A stretch of DNA of 64,000 nucleotides from Microbacterium azadirachtae. GTDB taxonomy: Bacteria > Actinomycetota > Actinomycetes > Actinomycetales > Microbacteriaceae. Under the pieces are notes generated by a model that was given only the letters and a program-made list of their open reading frames with translations, had not been told where the DNA came from and searched no databases. The position numbers and the translations under genes are program-made. This document shows positions 42,758 to 51,582 of this stretch, in pieces. The stretch spans positions 1 to 64,000 of the forward strand of contig NZ_JYIX01000037.1 in the NCBI RefSeq assembly GCF_000956505.1. Reading direction: 5' to 3'. Position 1 is the first letter of the stretch. Every line of letters begins with the position of its first letter.

Positions 42758-43612
42758 ATGGGTGACACACGAGCGACGGCAGGATCCGTCGCCGACACGA
42801 CGGGCGAAGCCGCCCGCATCGACATCGTCGGGCTGACGAAGCGCTTCCTGACGCCGAAGGGGCAGACCTTCACCGCGATCCGCGACGTGACGCTGAGCGT
42901 CGAGCCGGGACAGTTCTGCGCGATCGTCGGGCCGACGGGCTGCGGCAAGTCGACGACGCTCGCGCAGGTCTCAGGGCTGGAGCGCCCGAGCGCCGGATCC
43001 GTGAGCGTCGGGGGACGCATCGTGGACGGCATCACGCAGGGCGTCAGCTACATGTTCCAAGCCGATTCGCTGTTCCCCTGGAAGACCGTGCTGAACAACG
43101 TCATGGTCGGCCCGGTCCTCACCGGCACCCCGAAGAAGGAGGCGACGGCGCTCGCCCTGGACTGGCTGCGCCGCGTCGGCCTGGCCGGCTTCGAGGACCG
43201 CTACCCGCACCAGCTCTCCGGTGGCATGCGCAAGCGCGTCGCGATGGCGGCGGCGCTCATCAACCGGCCGCGGATCCTGCTCATGGACGAGCCGTTCGGC
43301 GCGCTCGACGTGCAGACCAAGGCGATCATGCAGACCGAGCTGCTGCAGCTGTGGGAGGAGTCGCGGCCCTCCGTGCTCTTCATCACGCACGATCTCGACG
43401 AGGCGGTCGCCCTCGCCGACCGGGTGGTCATCATGACCTCGAGCCCCGGCACCGTGAAGGACGTGTTCGAGATCGACCTTCCGCGTCCGCGCGGCGACGT
43501 GCAGCAGATCCGGCACGAGGGGCGCTTCCTCGAGCTGCAGGGCCAGATCTGGGAGTCCCTGCGCGAAGAGGTCGACCGGGCCTACGCGCAGACCGCGGCG
43601 GTGGCAGCATGA
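42758..43612 (+). CDS. NitT/TauT-family ABC transporter ATP-binding protein
   Basis: 284 residues. Walker A GPTGCGKST, signature LSGGMRKRV, Walker B LLMDEPFGALD and H-loop THDLDEAVALADRV are as in SsuB/TauB/ThiZ proteins. The C-terminus (TVKDVFEIDLPRPRGDVQQIR) is typical. GAGAGG precedes the ATG. It overlaps the permease gene by 4 nt. It is divergent from the CitAB-like system, which probably controls it. Confidence 0.9.
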   Translation: MGDTRATAGSVADTTGEAARIDIVGLTKRFLTPKGQTFTAIRDVTLSVEPGQFCAIVGPTGCGKSTTLAQVSGLERPSAGSVSVGGRIVDGITQGVSYMFQADSLFPWKTVLNNVMVGPVLTGTPKKEATALALDWLRRVGLAGFEDRYPHQLSGGMRKRVAMAAALINRPRILLMDEPFGALDVQTKAIMQTELLQLWEESRPSVLFITHDLDEAVALADRVVIMTSSPGTVKDVFEIDLPRPRGDVQQIRHEGRFLELQGQIWESLREEVDRAYAQTAAVAA

Positions 43613-44523
43613 CCGCCGCGACCGTTCGCATGCCGTCTGCGGACGCCACCGGACGTCCCTATGCGAGCACGGTGAGCGAGCCGGAGCAGAGCGAGGCCGA
43701 GCTTCAGGCAGCCGGGCGCCGCGCCCGCCGCCGCCACACCGTCTGGGTGTGGGTCGGCCGCATCGGCGTCGCCGTGGTCGTCTTCGGCGGCTGGCAGCTG
43801 TTCACCGCCATGGGCTGGGTGGACAAGTTCTTCTTCGGCCAGCCCACCGCGGTGTGGGACAGCCTCGTGCACCTGTTCACCGTGGGCACGGCCTTCGGAT
43901 CCATCTGGGAGAACCTGTGGGTCACGGTGCAGGAGGCGCTGCTGGGCTTCGCGGTCGGCACGCTCGCGGGCATGGTCGTCGGCATCCTGCTCGGCAGCAA
44001 CCGGTTCCTCGCGGAGGTGTGCGGCCCGTACATCAAGATCATCAACGCGATCCCGCGCATCGTGCTCGGCTCGATCTTCATCGTCGCGTTCGGTCTCGGG
44101 ATGCCCGCCAAGGTGCTCCTCGCCGCGGTCCTGGTGTTCTTCGCGGTCTTCTTCAACGCCTTCCAGGGCGTCCGAGAGGTGGATCCGAACCTCATCTCGA
44201 ACGTGCGGGTCCTGGGCGCATCGCCCCTCCAGGTCGCCCGTCACGTCACGATCCCGTCCGCGATGACCTGGATCATCGCGAGCCTGCACACCGCGTTCGG
44301 CTTCGCCATCATCGGCGCGCTGGTCGCCGAGGTGCTCGGCGCGCAGCGCGGCATCGGCCTGATCATCAGCCAGGCGCAGGGGTCCTTCGACCCGAACACC
44401 GTGTTCGCCTGCATGGTCATCATCGCCGTGTTCACCCTCGTCGCGGAATTCCTCATCTCGCTGCTCGAGAAGCAGGTGCTGCGCTGGCGCCCGCCGACGC
44501 GCTCCGAGGCGTCGTCGATCTGA
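43609..44523 (+). CDS. NitT/TauT-family ABC transporter permease
   Basis: 304 residues. One helix after a polar N-terminus (VWVGRIGVAVVVFGGWQLF), then the BPD_transp_1 domain with five helices. The EAA loop is REVDPNLISNVRVLGASPLQVARHVTIPSAM. The preferred start overlaps the ATPase stop. Confidence 0.9.
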   Translation: MTAATVRMPSADATGRPYASTVSEPEQSEAELQAAGRRARRRHTVWVWVGRIGVAVVVFGGWQLFTAMGWVDKFFFGQPTAVWDSLVHLFTVGTAFGSIWENLWVTVQEALLGFAVGTLAGMVVGILLGSNRFLAEVCGPYIKIINAIPRIVLGSIFIVAFGLGMPAKVLLAAVLVFFAVFFNAFQGVREVDPNLISNVRVLGASPLQVARHVTIPSAMTWIIASLHTAFGFAIIGALVAEVLGAQRGIGLIISQAQGSFDPNTVFACMVIIAVFTLVAEFLISLLEKQVLRWRPPTRSEASSI

Positions 44524-44594
44524 ACTCTCCCTCCCCTCGAAATCCCTCCTCACCAGGAACGCCGGCCCGATCGGCGCAACGAAAGGAAACCCAC

Positions 44595-45695
44595 ATGAAC
44601 AAGCGCGGCATCGTCGCCGTCGCGGCGGCCGGAGCACTGATGCTCGGCCTCGCAGGCTGCAGTGGCGGAGCATCCGGATCCTCCGGGTCCAGCACCGCCG
44701 GAGCGAACGGCTCCTCTCCCGAGACCGTGAAGATCATGGTCGGCGGCATCGACAAGCAGATCTACCTGCCGTACAAGCTCGCCGAGCAGCTCGGCTTCTA
44801 CAAGAAGTTCGGCGTGAACGTCGAGCTCTCCACGGAGCAGAACGGCGGCGTCGGCGCGGAGGACGCGATGATCTCCGGCCAGGTCGACTTCGCCGGCGCC
44901 TGGTACAACCACACGATCGAGCTGCAGCCCAAGGGCAAGGAGGTCATCGACGTCGTGCAGCTGTCCGGAGCGCCCGGTGAGCGCCTGATGTGCACCGACA
45001 AGAGCGGCGTGAAGAGCCCGTCCGACATCAAGGGCAAGAACATGGGCGTCACCGACCTGGGATCCGGCACCGACAAGCTCACCCAGTTCATCGCCCACAA
45101 GGGCGGACTGTCCACGAGCGACTACCAGACGGTCGCCGTTCACGCTGGCGCGACCGCGATCGCCGCGCTCAAGCAGGGCTCCGCGGACTGCGCGATGACC
45201 ACGCAGCCGACCGTGACCGCGCTCACCACGCAGAAGGTCGCCGACACCGTCGTGGACCTCGCCACCACCGAGGGTGCGCAGAAGGCGCTCGGCGGGGCAT
45301 GGCCGGCGGCGGGGCTCATCGGCAACGCGTCCTGGGTGAACAAGCACAAGGACGCCACGCAGCGGGTCGTGAACGCCCTGGTCGCCACGATGCACTGGAT
45401 CGACGAGCACTCCGCCGCGGACATCGCGAACAAGCTGCCCGCCGACTACGTGAACAACTCCACGATCACCAAGGACCAGTACGTCGCCGGTCTCACCACA
45501 GACAAGGGCCAGTTCCTGCCCGACGGCATCATGCCCGCCGGCGGCCCCAAGACGGTGCTGGACATGGAGAAGCAGCTGGGCCTCGACACGTCGAAGATCG
45601 ACATCTCGAAGACGTTCACGAACGACTACGCCCAGAAAGCCAACAAGGACGCCGGCACGAAGGTGACGACGACCCCGGCCGGCTCCGCCGGCTGA
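44595..45695 (+). CDS. NitT/TauT-family substrate-binding lipoprotein
   Basis: 366 residues. Lipobox LGLAGC near residue 22, then an NMT1/THI5-like binding fold (VGGIDKQIYLPYKLAEQLGFYKKFGVNVEL, then QVDFAGAWYNHTIELQPKGKEVIDVVQL). GAAAGGAAA precedes the ATG. Substrates in the family include taurine, sulfonates, nitrate, pyrimidine precursors and aromatic acids. The linked CitA-like sensor favours a carboxylate, which is inference. Confidence 0.88.
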   Translation: MNKRGIVAVAAAGALMLGLAGCSGGASGSSGSSTAGANGSSPETVKIMVGGIDKQIYLPYKLAEQLGFYKKFGVNVELSTEQNGGVGAEDAMISGQVDFAGAWYNHTIELQPKGKEVIDVVQLSGAPGERLMCTDKSGVKSPSDIKGKNMGVTDLGSGTDKLTQFIAHKGGLSTSDYQTVAVHAGATAIAALKQGSADCAMTTQPTVTALTTQKVADTVVDLATTEGAQKALGGAWPAAGLIGNASWVNKHKDATQRVVNALVATMHWIDEHSAADIANKLPADYVNNSTITKDQYVAGLTTDKGQFLPDGIMPAGGPKTVLDMEKQLGLDTSKIDISKTFTNDYAQKANKDAGTKVTTTPAGSAG

Positions 45696-45728
45696 TCCGG
45701 ATCCGGTTCCGGTTCCGCAGATCAGGCA

Positions 45729-45766
45729 GAGGATGGCGGGCGCTCCCCAGGGCGCCCGCCATCCTC
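45729..45766. terminator. Terminator hairpin after the ABC operon
   Basis: GAGGATGGCGGGCGC pairs exactly with GCGCCCGCCATCCTC around an 8-nt loop. It also serves the convergent DUF222 gene. Confidence 0.85.
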
Positions 45767-45798
45767 GTGCCGGTCGTCTCTCAGACGAGCATCGTCCG

Positions 45799-47141
45799 TC
45801 AGGCGAGCAGTTCGGTGCGGGCTCGTCCGCCGAGCCGGGGCGTGCGGAGCGGATCCGTCGAGGGAGGTGGCAGGAACCAGACCTTCGCCCGCACGCCGAT
45901 ACCCTCGATGCGGATGTCCCGCCCGTTGTCGTGGATGAGGTGATGACAGGTCTCGCAGAGGAGCACCCCGTTGTCCAGATCGGTGCCGCCGTGATCCCGG
46001 GCCCACCACTCGATGTGGTGGGCTTTCGTCATCCCGGGGGGTAGTCCGCAGAACGCGCACCCGCCGTCGCGTTCGGCGAGCGCGAGTCGCTGGGACGCAC
46101 TGAAGAAACGCTGTCTCCGGCCCCAGTCGAGGATCTCGCCCTTCGTCCCGCACACCAGGGGATGACTCCGCCGCCGGCGGCCATCCTCCGCACCGTCGTG
46201 GCGCTGACGGGCTGCTCGATGCCGTCGATGAGGCCGTGACCGGTGCCGTTCCTGAGGTCGTCGAGCCCGATGCGCACGACGACGCTCGCCCCGTTGAGGG
46301 ACGAGGTGCTCTCACAGGTCAGCGCGTGCTCGGCGAGATGTACGAGCGCGTCGGCCTGGATGGCGGCCACGGAGCGCCGGTCCGCCTCGGGAGCGGACGG
46401 GTCGCGCCCGTCGCGCTTCGCGGCGAACTCGGCCGAGACGAAGCCCTGGATCGCGGCCTTGACCGGGGCGCCCCGCGCGGGGTCGAGAGTCGCGTTGATA
46501 TGGAGCATCCCGTCGCGCTCGAACATCGACAGCGATGCCCTGGCGCGCAACTCGTCTTCGCGAGGGGCGACGCCGTCGGGATCGAGCTGCGCCTCCAGGC
46601 GAGTGATCATAGTGCGGACGCCGTCGTGGGACAGCCCGGGCGCCCGCTCGATGAGGGTCCGCTCGGCGTCCGCCACCCGCGTCGCGCCGATCGCGAGACG
46701 GATCTTCTCCAGGAACGTGATGATCGCGATCGCCGAGGCTGCGCTCAGCCGCCCGTCGTGCACTGCGGCCTGCACCAGCGGGAACCGCGAGGGGCGCGCC
46801 TCCCCGAGGAGGTTCGTCTGCGGGGCGATCGCCTCTCCGACCTTCACCAGTCGTGCGGCCTCTCCCGTGGAAGCACCGGTCGTGGTGGCGATGAGCTGCG
46901 CCGCATTGCGGAAGCCCTGCTGCTTGGCGAGCGATTGCGGGCCGAGCTCGGCCCGGGACTCGTACGAGATCCTGCTGCCGACCTCGGAGTGCAGGCCCTC
47001 CGAGACCCGCTTCACCAGACCGAGGGCATCGTTGACGGCCAGCATCTGAGCGCGGCTCAGGTCCGCAGACGTCCTAGCGGCACCCCACGCATCCTGGAGG
47101 ACGCGGGTCGCCTCCAGGAGGGGATCGAGTGTGCTGGTCAT
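45799..47141 (-). pseudogene. DUF222/HNH endonuclease gene with a one-base frameshift
   Basis: Two frames together make one DUF222-HNH protein. The upstream frame encodes the DUF222 part through VRRMAAGGGVIP. At a run of four C on the coding strand (46158-46161) the frame breaks; adding one C restores VIP-L-V-C-G-T-K-G-E-I-L-D-W-G-R-R. The HNH part then continues with CAFCGLPPGMTKAHHIEWWARDHGG and CETCHH. The full length would be about 447 residues. Either a disrupted gene or a homopolymer base-calling error. TAGACT lies 6 nt before the ATG (leaderless). Confidence 0.8.
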
Positions 47142-47255
47142 GTCCCGAGTCTACCGATTCTAGAAGATAGCTTCGAAAGTTATCCACAGGGGGAAGAGGT
47201 CCGCGAGGGCCGAGAGTCATGAGGCGAGCGGGTCGGATCCTTCGCCGGGTCGGGC

Positions 47256-47275
47256 CCAATGTGCACACTCGGCGG
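47256..47275. promoter_or_regulatory. Conserved element shared with the phospholipase C promoter
   Basis: The second copy of CCARTGTGCACRCTCGGCGG, 47 bp upstream of a PHO-box-like repeat. The 252-bp gap holding it contains no gene. Confidence 0.45.
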
Positions 47276-47321
47276 AGCGTTTCGGCCGGAGTCGCCCGGC
47301 GATGCTGTCTCGTCGCCGTCC

Positions 47322-47339
47322 GTTCACTCCCTGTTCTGG
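47322..47339 (+). promoter_or_regulatory. PHO-box-like direct repeat upstream of the metallophosphoesterase
   Basis: GTTCACT-CCCT-GTTCTGG at 11-bp period, 55 bp before the start codon. Confidence 0.45.
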
Positions 47340-47393
47340 CGCCTTTGCTGATCTCGACATCGACAGTCGATTCTGCGACAGCAAAGGAACATC

Positions 47394-48458
47394 GTGATCT
47401 CTCGACGCTCACTCATCACCACCGGCGCGGCGGCCGGAGCGCTCCTCGCCGTGGAGACCGCGGCCTCGGCGTCCGCGCGCATCCTGCCGGCCGGCAACGG
47501 CAACGGCAACGGTCAGGGAGACGACAACGACCAGGGCGGCGGATCCGTCACCTCCTTCAACGTCATCAGCGATATCCAGGGCGACCTCGCCGACTTCGCG
47601 GTGGCGCTGCAGGACATCGCGCAGATCAACCCGAGGAGCAGGGGCATCGCGATCGCCGGCGACATCACTCCGCGCGGCTACGACTTCGAGTACGCGCAGG
47701 TGAGCAAGGTCCTCGCCGCCAACCCGGCGCCGAAGTCGCTCGCCTGGGCGATCGGCAACCACGAGTTCTACGTGCCGAAGTACTCCGACCCGAACACGCT
47801 CGCCCAGGCCACCTGGCCCAACGGGACAACCGAGGACTCGCTGTTCAAGAGCTTCTACACCTTCGCGGGCCGCAACAGGACCTACAACGAGCAGGTCTTC
47901 GGCGACATCCCCGTGCTCATGATCGGCACCGAGAAGTACATGCACTACCACGACGCCACCCTCTGGGACGAGGTGTGGATGAGTGACGCGCAGTTCGCCT
48001 GGCTCGAGGACCGGCTCTGGTACTGGCGCGGACGCAAGCGCCCGGTCATGGTGATCAGCCACCACCCGCTGCCGAACACGGTGTCCGGCTCGCGGAACAA
48101 GCTCTACATGTCCGACTACCTGCAGACCGACCGTCTGCTGGGTCTTCTCGGACGTCACCCCGATGTGTTCCTCTTCACGGGCCACACGCACTGGGATCTC
48201 GCGCTCTCCGACTGGTACGCGCGCCGCATCGTCCCGGGATCGGGCAACCTCGACGGCTTCAACGTCGTGAACACCGGCGCGATCCAGACCGGCTGGACCG
48301 ACAACGGAACGGGCGGCGAGGCCGTTGTCCCCGGTGGGTTCAACCAGGGGCTCCAGGTCGAGGTCGGCGCCAAATCGGTCACGATCAAGGCGCGCGACTT
48401 CCAGCGCAAGGAGTGGATGAAGCAGGTCAGGATCCCGCTGTCCACCCAGTGGTCCTGA
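47394..48458 (+). CDS. Tat-exported metallophosphoesterase
   Basis: 354 residues. The GTG start follows AAAGGAAC. The twin-arginine signal is SRRSLITTGAAAGALL. The calcineurin-like motifs are SDIQGD (Gln in place of the usual His of D-x-H), GDITPRG, GNHEFY, SHHP and GHTHWD. The family hydrolyses phosphomonoesters or diesters with two metals. The PHO-like promoter element suggests phosphate scavenging alongside the secreted phospholipase C. Loss of the first histidine may alter metal use. Confidence 0.85.
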   Translation: MISRRSLITTGAAAGALLAVETAASASARILPAGNGNGNGQGDDNDQGGGSVTSFNVISDIQGDLADFAVALQDIAQINPRSRGIAIAGDITPRGYDFEYAQVSKVLAANPAPKSLAWAIGNHEFYVPKYSDPNTLAQATWPNGTTEDSLFKSFYTFAGRNRTYNEQVFGDIPVLMIGTEKYMHYHDATLWDEVWMSDAQFAWLEDRLWYWRGRKRPVMVISHHPLPNTVSGSRNKLYMSDYLQTDRLLGLLGRHPDVFLFTGHTHWDLALSDWYARRIVPGSGNLDGFNVVNTGAIQTGWTDNGTGGEAVVPGGFNQGLQVEVGAKSVTIKARDFQRKEWMKQVRIPLSTQWS

Positions 48459-48501
48459 CCCGCGCACCCGACGGCACAGAAACCTGACATCACGGAGAAG
48501 A

Positions 48502-48529
48502 GCCGGGAACTCCTCGCGGAGCTCCCGGC
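48502..48529. terminator. Bidirectional terminator between convergent genes
   Basis: GCCGGGA(a)CTCC-TCGC-GGAG(c)TCCCGGC, an 11-bp stem with one mismatch, between the metallophosphoesterase and the propeller gene. Confidence 0.7.
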
Positions 48530-48542
48530 CCTTCTGCGCGCG

Positions 48543-49853
48543 CTACTTCTTCTTCTTGCCCGGGGGCTGGGTCGTCGGCGCCGGGGTCGACGGTGCGGCG
48601 GACACGCCCAGCGTCACCCGGTAGATCGTGGACTCGGACGTTCCGATGTACGCATCGGATCCGGACACCGCGAGGGAGAACGAGCCGACGGGGTTCTGAA
48701 TGGTCGTCGTCCCGTGCGCGAACGGCTCGCCGAGCGGGTTCTGGAAGGTCGCCCTGGTCTGCCAGGACACCCCGTCCGTCGAGGAGGAGATGAACGACGT
48801 CGTGCCGGACGAGTTCTGGCTGAGCGCGTACAGCGTGCCGCCGTCCCGGAAGAGATCGACGACCTGGCCGGGCATGGCGGCGTAGGTCGGAGCGTACTTC
48901 CCCGAAGGGCGTGTGTCCTGCGGCTGCACCCACACGCCGTAGCCCGAGCCGCTGAGCGCGAAGCGGGAACCGCCCTGCACGATGTTGCCGTTGAACACGA
49001 TCGTCCTCGCTCCGTCGAAGCGGGTCCCGCCGAGCACACCGGGGACGTCTCTTCCGGTGAAGCCGACGCCGCCGCCCTGGGGGAATGTGCTCCAGATGCC
49101 GCCCTTCCACGCGTCGACCGGCTGGACGACGCCGTTGTCGAGCGTCGCCTGGGCGTAGAGCGTGTCGCCGGCGACGGTCAGCTGGTAGTAGCGGTCGTAG
49201 CCGATGGCTGCGCTGCCGGAGTCGCGCGCCTTCTCGATCGTCCAGGTCGCTCCGCCGTCCGTGGATTTCTTGATCACGGCGAGCTCGTTCGCGGGGCCGT
49301 ACACGGCCTTGTCCGGGTTGAGCACCTGTCCGGCGAGGAACAGCGTGCCGCCGATCTTGGCGACGTCGAACACGTGCTCGAACGGCGTCCCGAAGACGTA
49401 GTGCCAGGAGCCGCCGGAGCCTGTGGCGTACCCGACGTTCGCGTCCCACGCGAGCTTCGGATCGATGTCGGGGGCGTAGAGGTCGCCGTCGAAGGTGCGG
49501 AAGTGGCCCACGGCCTCGCCGTTGAGGGTGAAGCGGTCCGTCGCCGCACCGGTGGCGAGGTCGTAGGACATGATCTCGGTGGGCCCGGTGTTCAGGCCGT
49601 AGTCGCCGTACCCGGTGTAGAGCTGGCCGGCGACGATCGCGAGATCGCTGATCGGCATCTTGGGGCGGATCGTGTTGTCGTGCGCCGGGGCATTCGTCGC
49701 GAACAGCACCGGAGCGGCATCGTCCGCGCTCGCCGCGGAGGGGACGATGAGCGTCGCGCACGCGATCAGAGCCAAGGCGGGCAGGCCGATCCGAAGAGTG
49801 ATGGATGGCCGGAAACGAGCGGCCGTGGGGGTGCGCGGGGAGGCGCCTCTCAT
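48543..49853 (-). CDS. Secreted beta-propeller/sialidase-fold protein of unknown function
   Basis: 436 residues. A signal peptide of about 43 residues ends SAASADD. The rest is repeated beta blades, several with Asp-box-like S-T-D-G-G-A-T-W (a sialidase/BNR feature). A Pro/Thr-rich tail ends in four lysines. AAGGAA precedes the ATG. It sits opposite the metallophosphoesterase gene, sharing its terminator. No catalytic residues can be assigned. Confidence 0.7.
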   Translation of the reverse strand: MRGASPRTPTAARFRPSITLRIGLPALALIACATLIVPSAASADDAAPVLFATNAPAHDNTIRPKMPISDLAIVAGQLYTGYGDYGLNTGPTEIMSYDLATGAATDRFTLNGEAVGHFRTFDGDLYAPDIDPKLAWDANVGYATGSGGSWHYVFGTPFEHVFDVAKIGGTLFLAGQVLNPDKAVYGPANELAVIKKSTDGGATWTIEKARDSGSAAIGYDRYYQLTVAGDTLYAQATLDNGVVQPVDAWKGGIWSTFPQGGGVGFTGRDVPGVLGGTRFDGARTIVFNGNIVQGGSRFALSGSGYGVWVQPQDTRPSGKYAPTYAAMPGQVVDLFRDGGTLYALSQNSSGTTSFISSSTDGVSWQTRATFQNPLGEPFAHGTTTIQNPVGSFSLAVSGSDAYIGTSESTIYRVTLGVSAAPSTPAPTTQPPGKKKK

Positions 49854-49870
49854 GTGTGTTCCTTCTGTCC

Positions 49871-49896
49871 AGTCCCCAGGCTTGTTGAGTCCCCAG
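49871..49896. promoter_or_regulatory. 9-bp direct repeat in the propeller gene leader
   Basis: AGTCCCCAG occurs twice at a 17-bp period just upstream of the ribosome site. Possible regulator binding site or mRNA element. Confidence 0.35.
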
Positions 49897-49996
49897 ACCG
49901 ATATCCCAGGATGAGACTACGGGAGGTAGGGCCTCGCCGAGTACAGCGAACGGCGACGCCCCCAGAAGGAGCGCCGCCGTTCGGTCGGAGAGTGCC

Positions 49997-51367
49997 TCAG
50001 CGCCGCCGCATCGCGCCCTCCGGGGAGACCACGGTGCCCGCCAGGCGCGAGCGGTCGTCGGCATCGAGGGCGCGCAGATCCGCCCCCTTCGTCTCCCGCG
50101 CGGCCGCCACGGCGACGAGCGTGATCGCACAGGCGATGGCCACGTAGATCGCGACCGGAACGCTCGATCCGTACTGCGCGAGCAGGCTCGTCGCGATGAT
50201 CGGCGCCAGCGAGCCGGCGAAGATCGACGTGACCTGGTAGCCGAGGCTGACACCGGAGTAGCGCATCCTGGTCGGGAACATCTCGGCCATGATCGCGGGC
50301 TGGCCCGCGTACATCGCGGCGTGGAAGACGAGCCCGAGGGCGATGGCCGCCCAGATGACGAGCGGGTTGCCGGTGTTCATCATGGGGAAGGCGAAGAAGC
50401 CCCAGGTGGCCCCGAGCAGGGCGCCGGCCGCATACACGGGCTTGCGGCCCCATCGGTCGGACAGTCGCCCGAAAAGCGGGATCACGAGGAAGTGCACGAC
50501 GTGGGCGCCGGCCAGGATGAGAAGCGTCGCCGACGTCGCCTCCTTGACGGTCTGGGTGAGGTAGACGATCGAGAACGTGACCACCACGTAGTAGAGGATG
50601 TTCTCGGCGACGCGCAGGCCCATCGCGACGAGCACGCCCCGCGGGTAGCGGCGCACGACTTCGAGGGGACCGAAGCTCTTCGAGGCCTCCTGCTCCTGGG
50701 CCTGCTTCATCTCCAGGAAGATCGGCGCCTCGGTGACCTTGGTGCGGATGTACCAGCCGATGAGGACGATCACGGCCGACAGCCAGAACGCGATCCGCCA
50801 GCCCCAGCCGAGGAACGCGTCCTGCGGCAGGGTCGAGGAGAGCGCGAAGAGGACGAGCGTGGCGAGCAGATTGCCGACCGGCACCGCCGCCTGCGGCCAA
50901 CTGGCCCAGAAGCCGCGCTGTTCGCGCGGGCTGTGCTCGGCGACCAGGAGCACGGCCCCGCCCCACTCGCCGCCGATCGCGAAGCCCTGCGCGAACCGCA
51001 GCAGGACCAGCAGGGCCGGAGCGAGGTACCCGACCTGTGCGAAGCCGGGCAGGCAGCCGATGAGGAAGGTCGCCGCGCCGATGATCAGGATGCTGACCTG
51101 CAGCAGCTTCTTGCGTCCGTACCTGTCGCCGAGGTGCCCGAACACGATCCCGCCGAGTGGTCGGGCGATGAACCCGATCGCATAGGTGACGAACGCCGCG
51201 ATGATGCCGCTGAAGGGGTCGTCGGACGGCGGGAAGAACACCGTGCCCAGGACGAGGGTCGACGCCGACGCGTAGAGGAAGAACTCGTACCATTCGACGA
51301 CCGTGCCCGCCATCGAGGCGGCCACGACCCGACGCAGGCCTGAGGGGGATGCTGTCTCGTACGCCAT
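49997..51367 (-). CDS. MFS transporter, metabolite:H+ symporter (MHS/ShiA-like) family
   Basis: 456 residues, twelve helices. The MHS signatures are present: VVEWYEFFLYASAS in helix 1, RPLGGIVFGHLGDRYGRKK between helices 2 and 3, and GEWGGAVLLVAEHSPREQRGFWAS. Family members import shikimate, citrate, alpha-ketoglutarate or betaine with protons. AAAGGAGC precedes the ATG. A perfect AGTGTGCA/TGCACACT palindrome about 95 bp upstream is a likely operator. Confidence 0.88.
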   Translation of the reverse strand: MAYETASPSGLRRVVAASMAGTVVEWYEFFLYASASTLVLGTVFFPPSDDPFSGIIAAFVTYAIGFIARPLGGIVFGHLGDRYGRKKLLQVSILIIGAATFLIGCLPGFAQVGYLAPALLVLLRFAQGFAIGGEWGGAVLLVAEHSPREQRGFWASWPQAAVPVGNLLATLVLFALSSTLPQDAFLGWGWRIAFWLSAVIVLIGWYIRTKVTEAPIFLEMKQAQEQEASKSFGPLEVVRRYPRGVLVAMGLRVAENILYYVVVTFSIVYLTQTVKEATSATLLILAGAHVVHFLVIPLFGRLSDRWGRKPVYAAGALLGATWGFFAFPMMNTGNPLVIWAAIALGLVFHAAMYAGQPAIMAEMFPTRMRYSGVSLGYQVTSIFAGSLAPIIATSLLAQYGSSVPVAIYVAIACAITLVAVAAARETKGADLRALDADDRSRLAGTVVSPEGAMRRR

Positions 51368-51459
51368 GTGTGTGCTCCTTTGCACGCTCGGAGACGTCTG
51401 TCGGTTCTCCAGCCTGAGCCGATGCCGTCGATGCGACAATGCCCATATGCGGCGGGCGG

Positions 51460-51479
51460 AGTGTGCAGAAATGCACACT
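51460..51479. promoter_or_regulatory. AGTGTGCA-GAAA-TGCACACT palindrome
   Basis: Perfect 8-bp inverted repeat with a 4-nt spacer upstream of the MHS transporter gene and just before the divergent membrane-protein promoter. Confidence 0.5.
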
Positions 51480-51513
51480 GTCGGGCCGGAAGGCATCCTG
51501 TCAGAGCACGCCG

Positions 51514-51534
51514 ATGACAAGTCTCCTTGACATG
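51514..51534 (+). promoter_or_regulatory. First TGACAAG...CCTTGACA operator copy, contains the -35 box
   Basis: TGACAAGTCTCCTTGACATG. Its TTGACA (51527-51532) is 17 nt from TAACCT (51550-51555), giving a good promoter for the membrane-protein/XRE pair. Confidence 0.55.
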
Positions 51535-51561
51535 CCGAAATGGTGGACGTAACCTCGCTCC

Positions 51562-51582
51562 ATGACAAGCGACCTTGACATG
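51562..51582 (+). promoter_or_regulatory. Second operator copy, overlapping the start codon
   Basis: TGACAAGCGACCTTGACATG, 48 bp after the first copy. The gene's first codons (M-T-S-D-L-D-M) are this element, so a repressor could bind across both the promoter and the translation start. Confidence 0.5.

Noticed and set aside
48543..49853. Assignment of the secreted propeller as an active sialidase
   Set aside because: Only one Asp-box-like motif and no catalytic Arg triad or Tyr/Glu pair can be placed.
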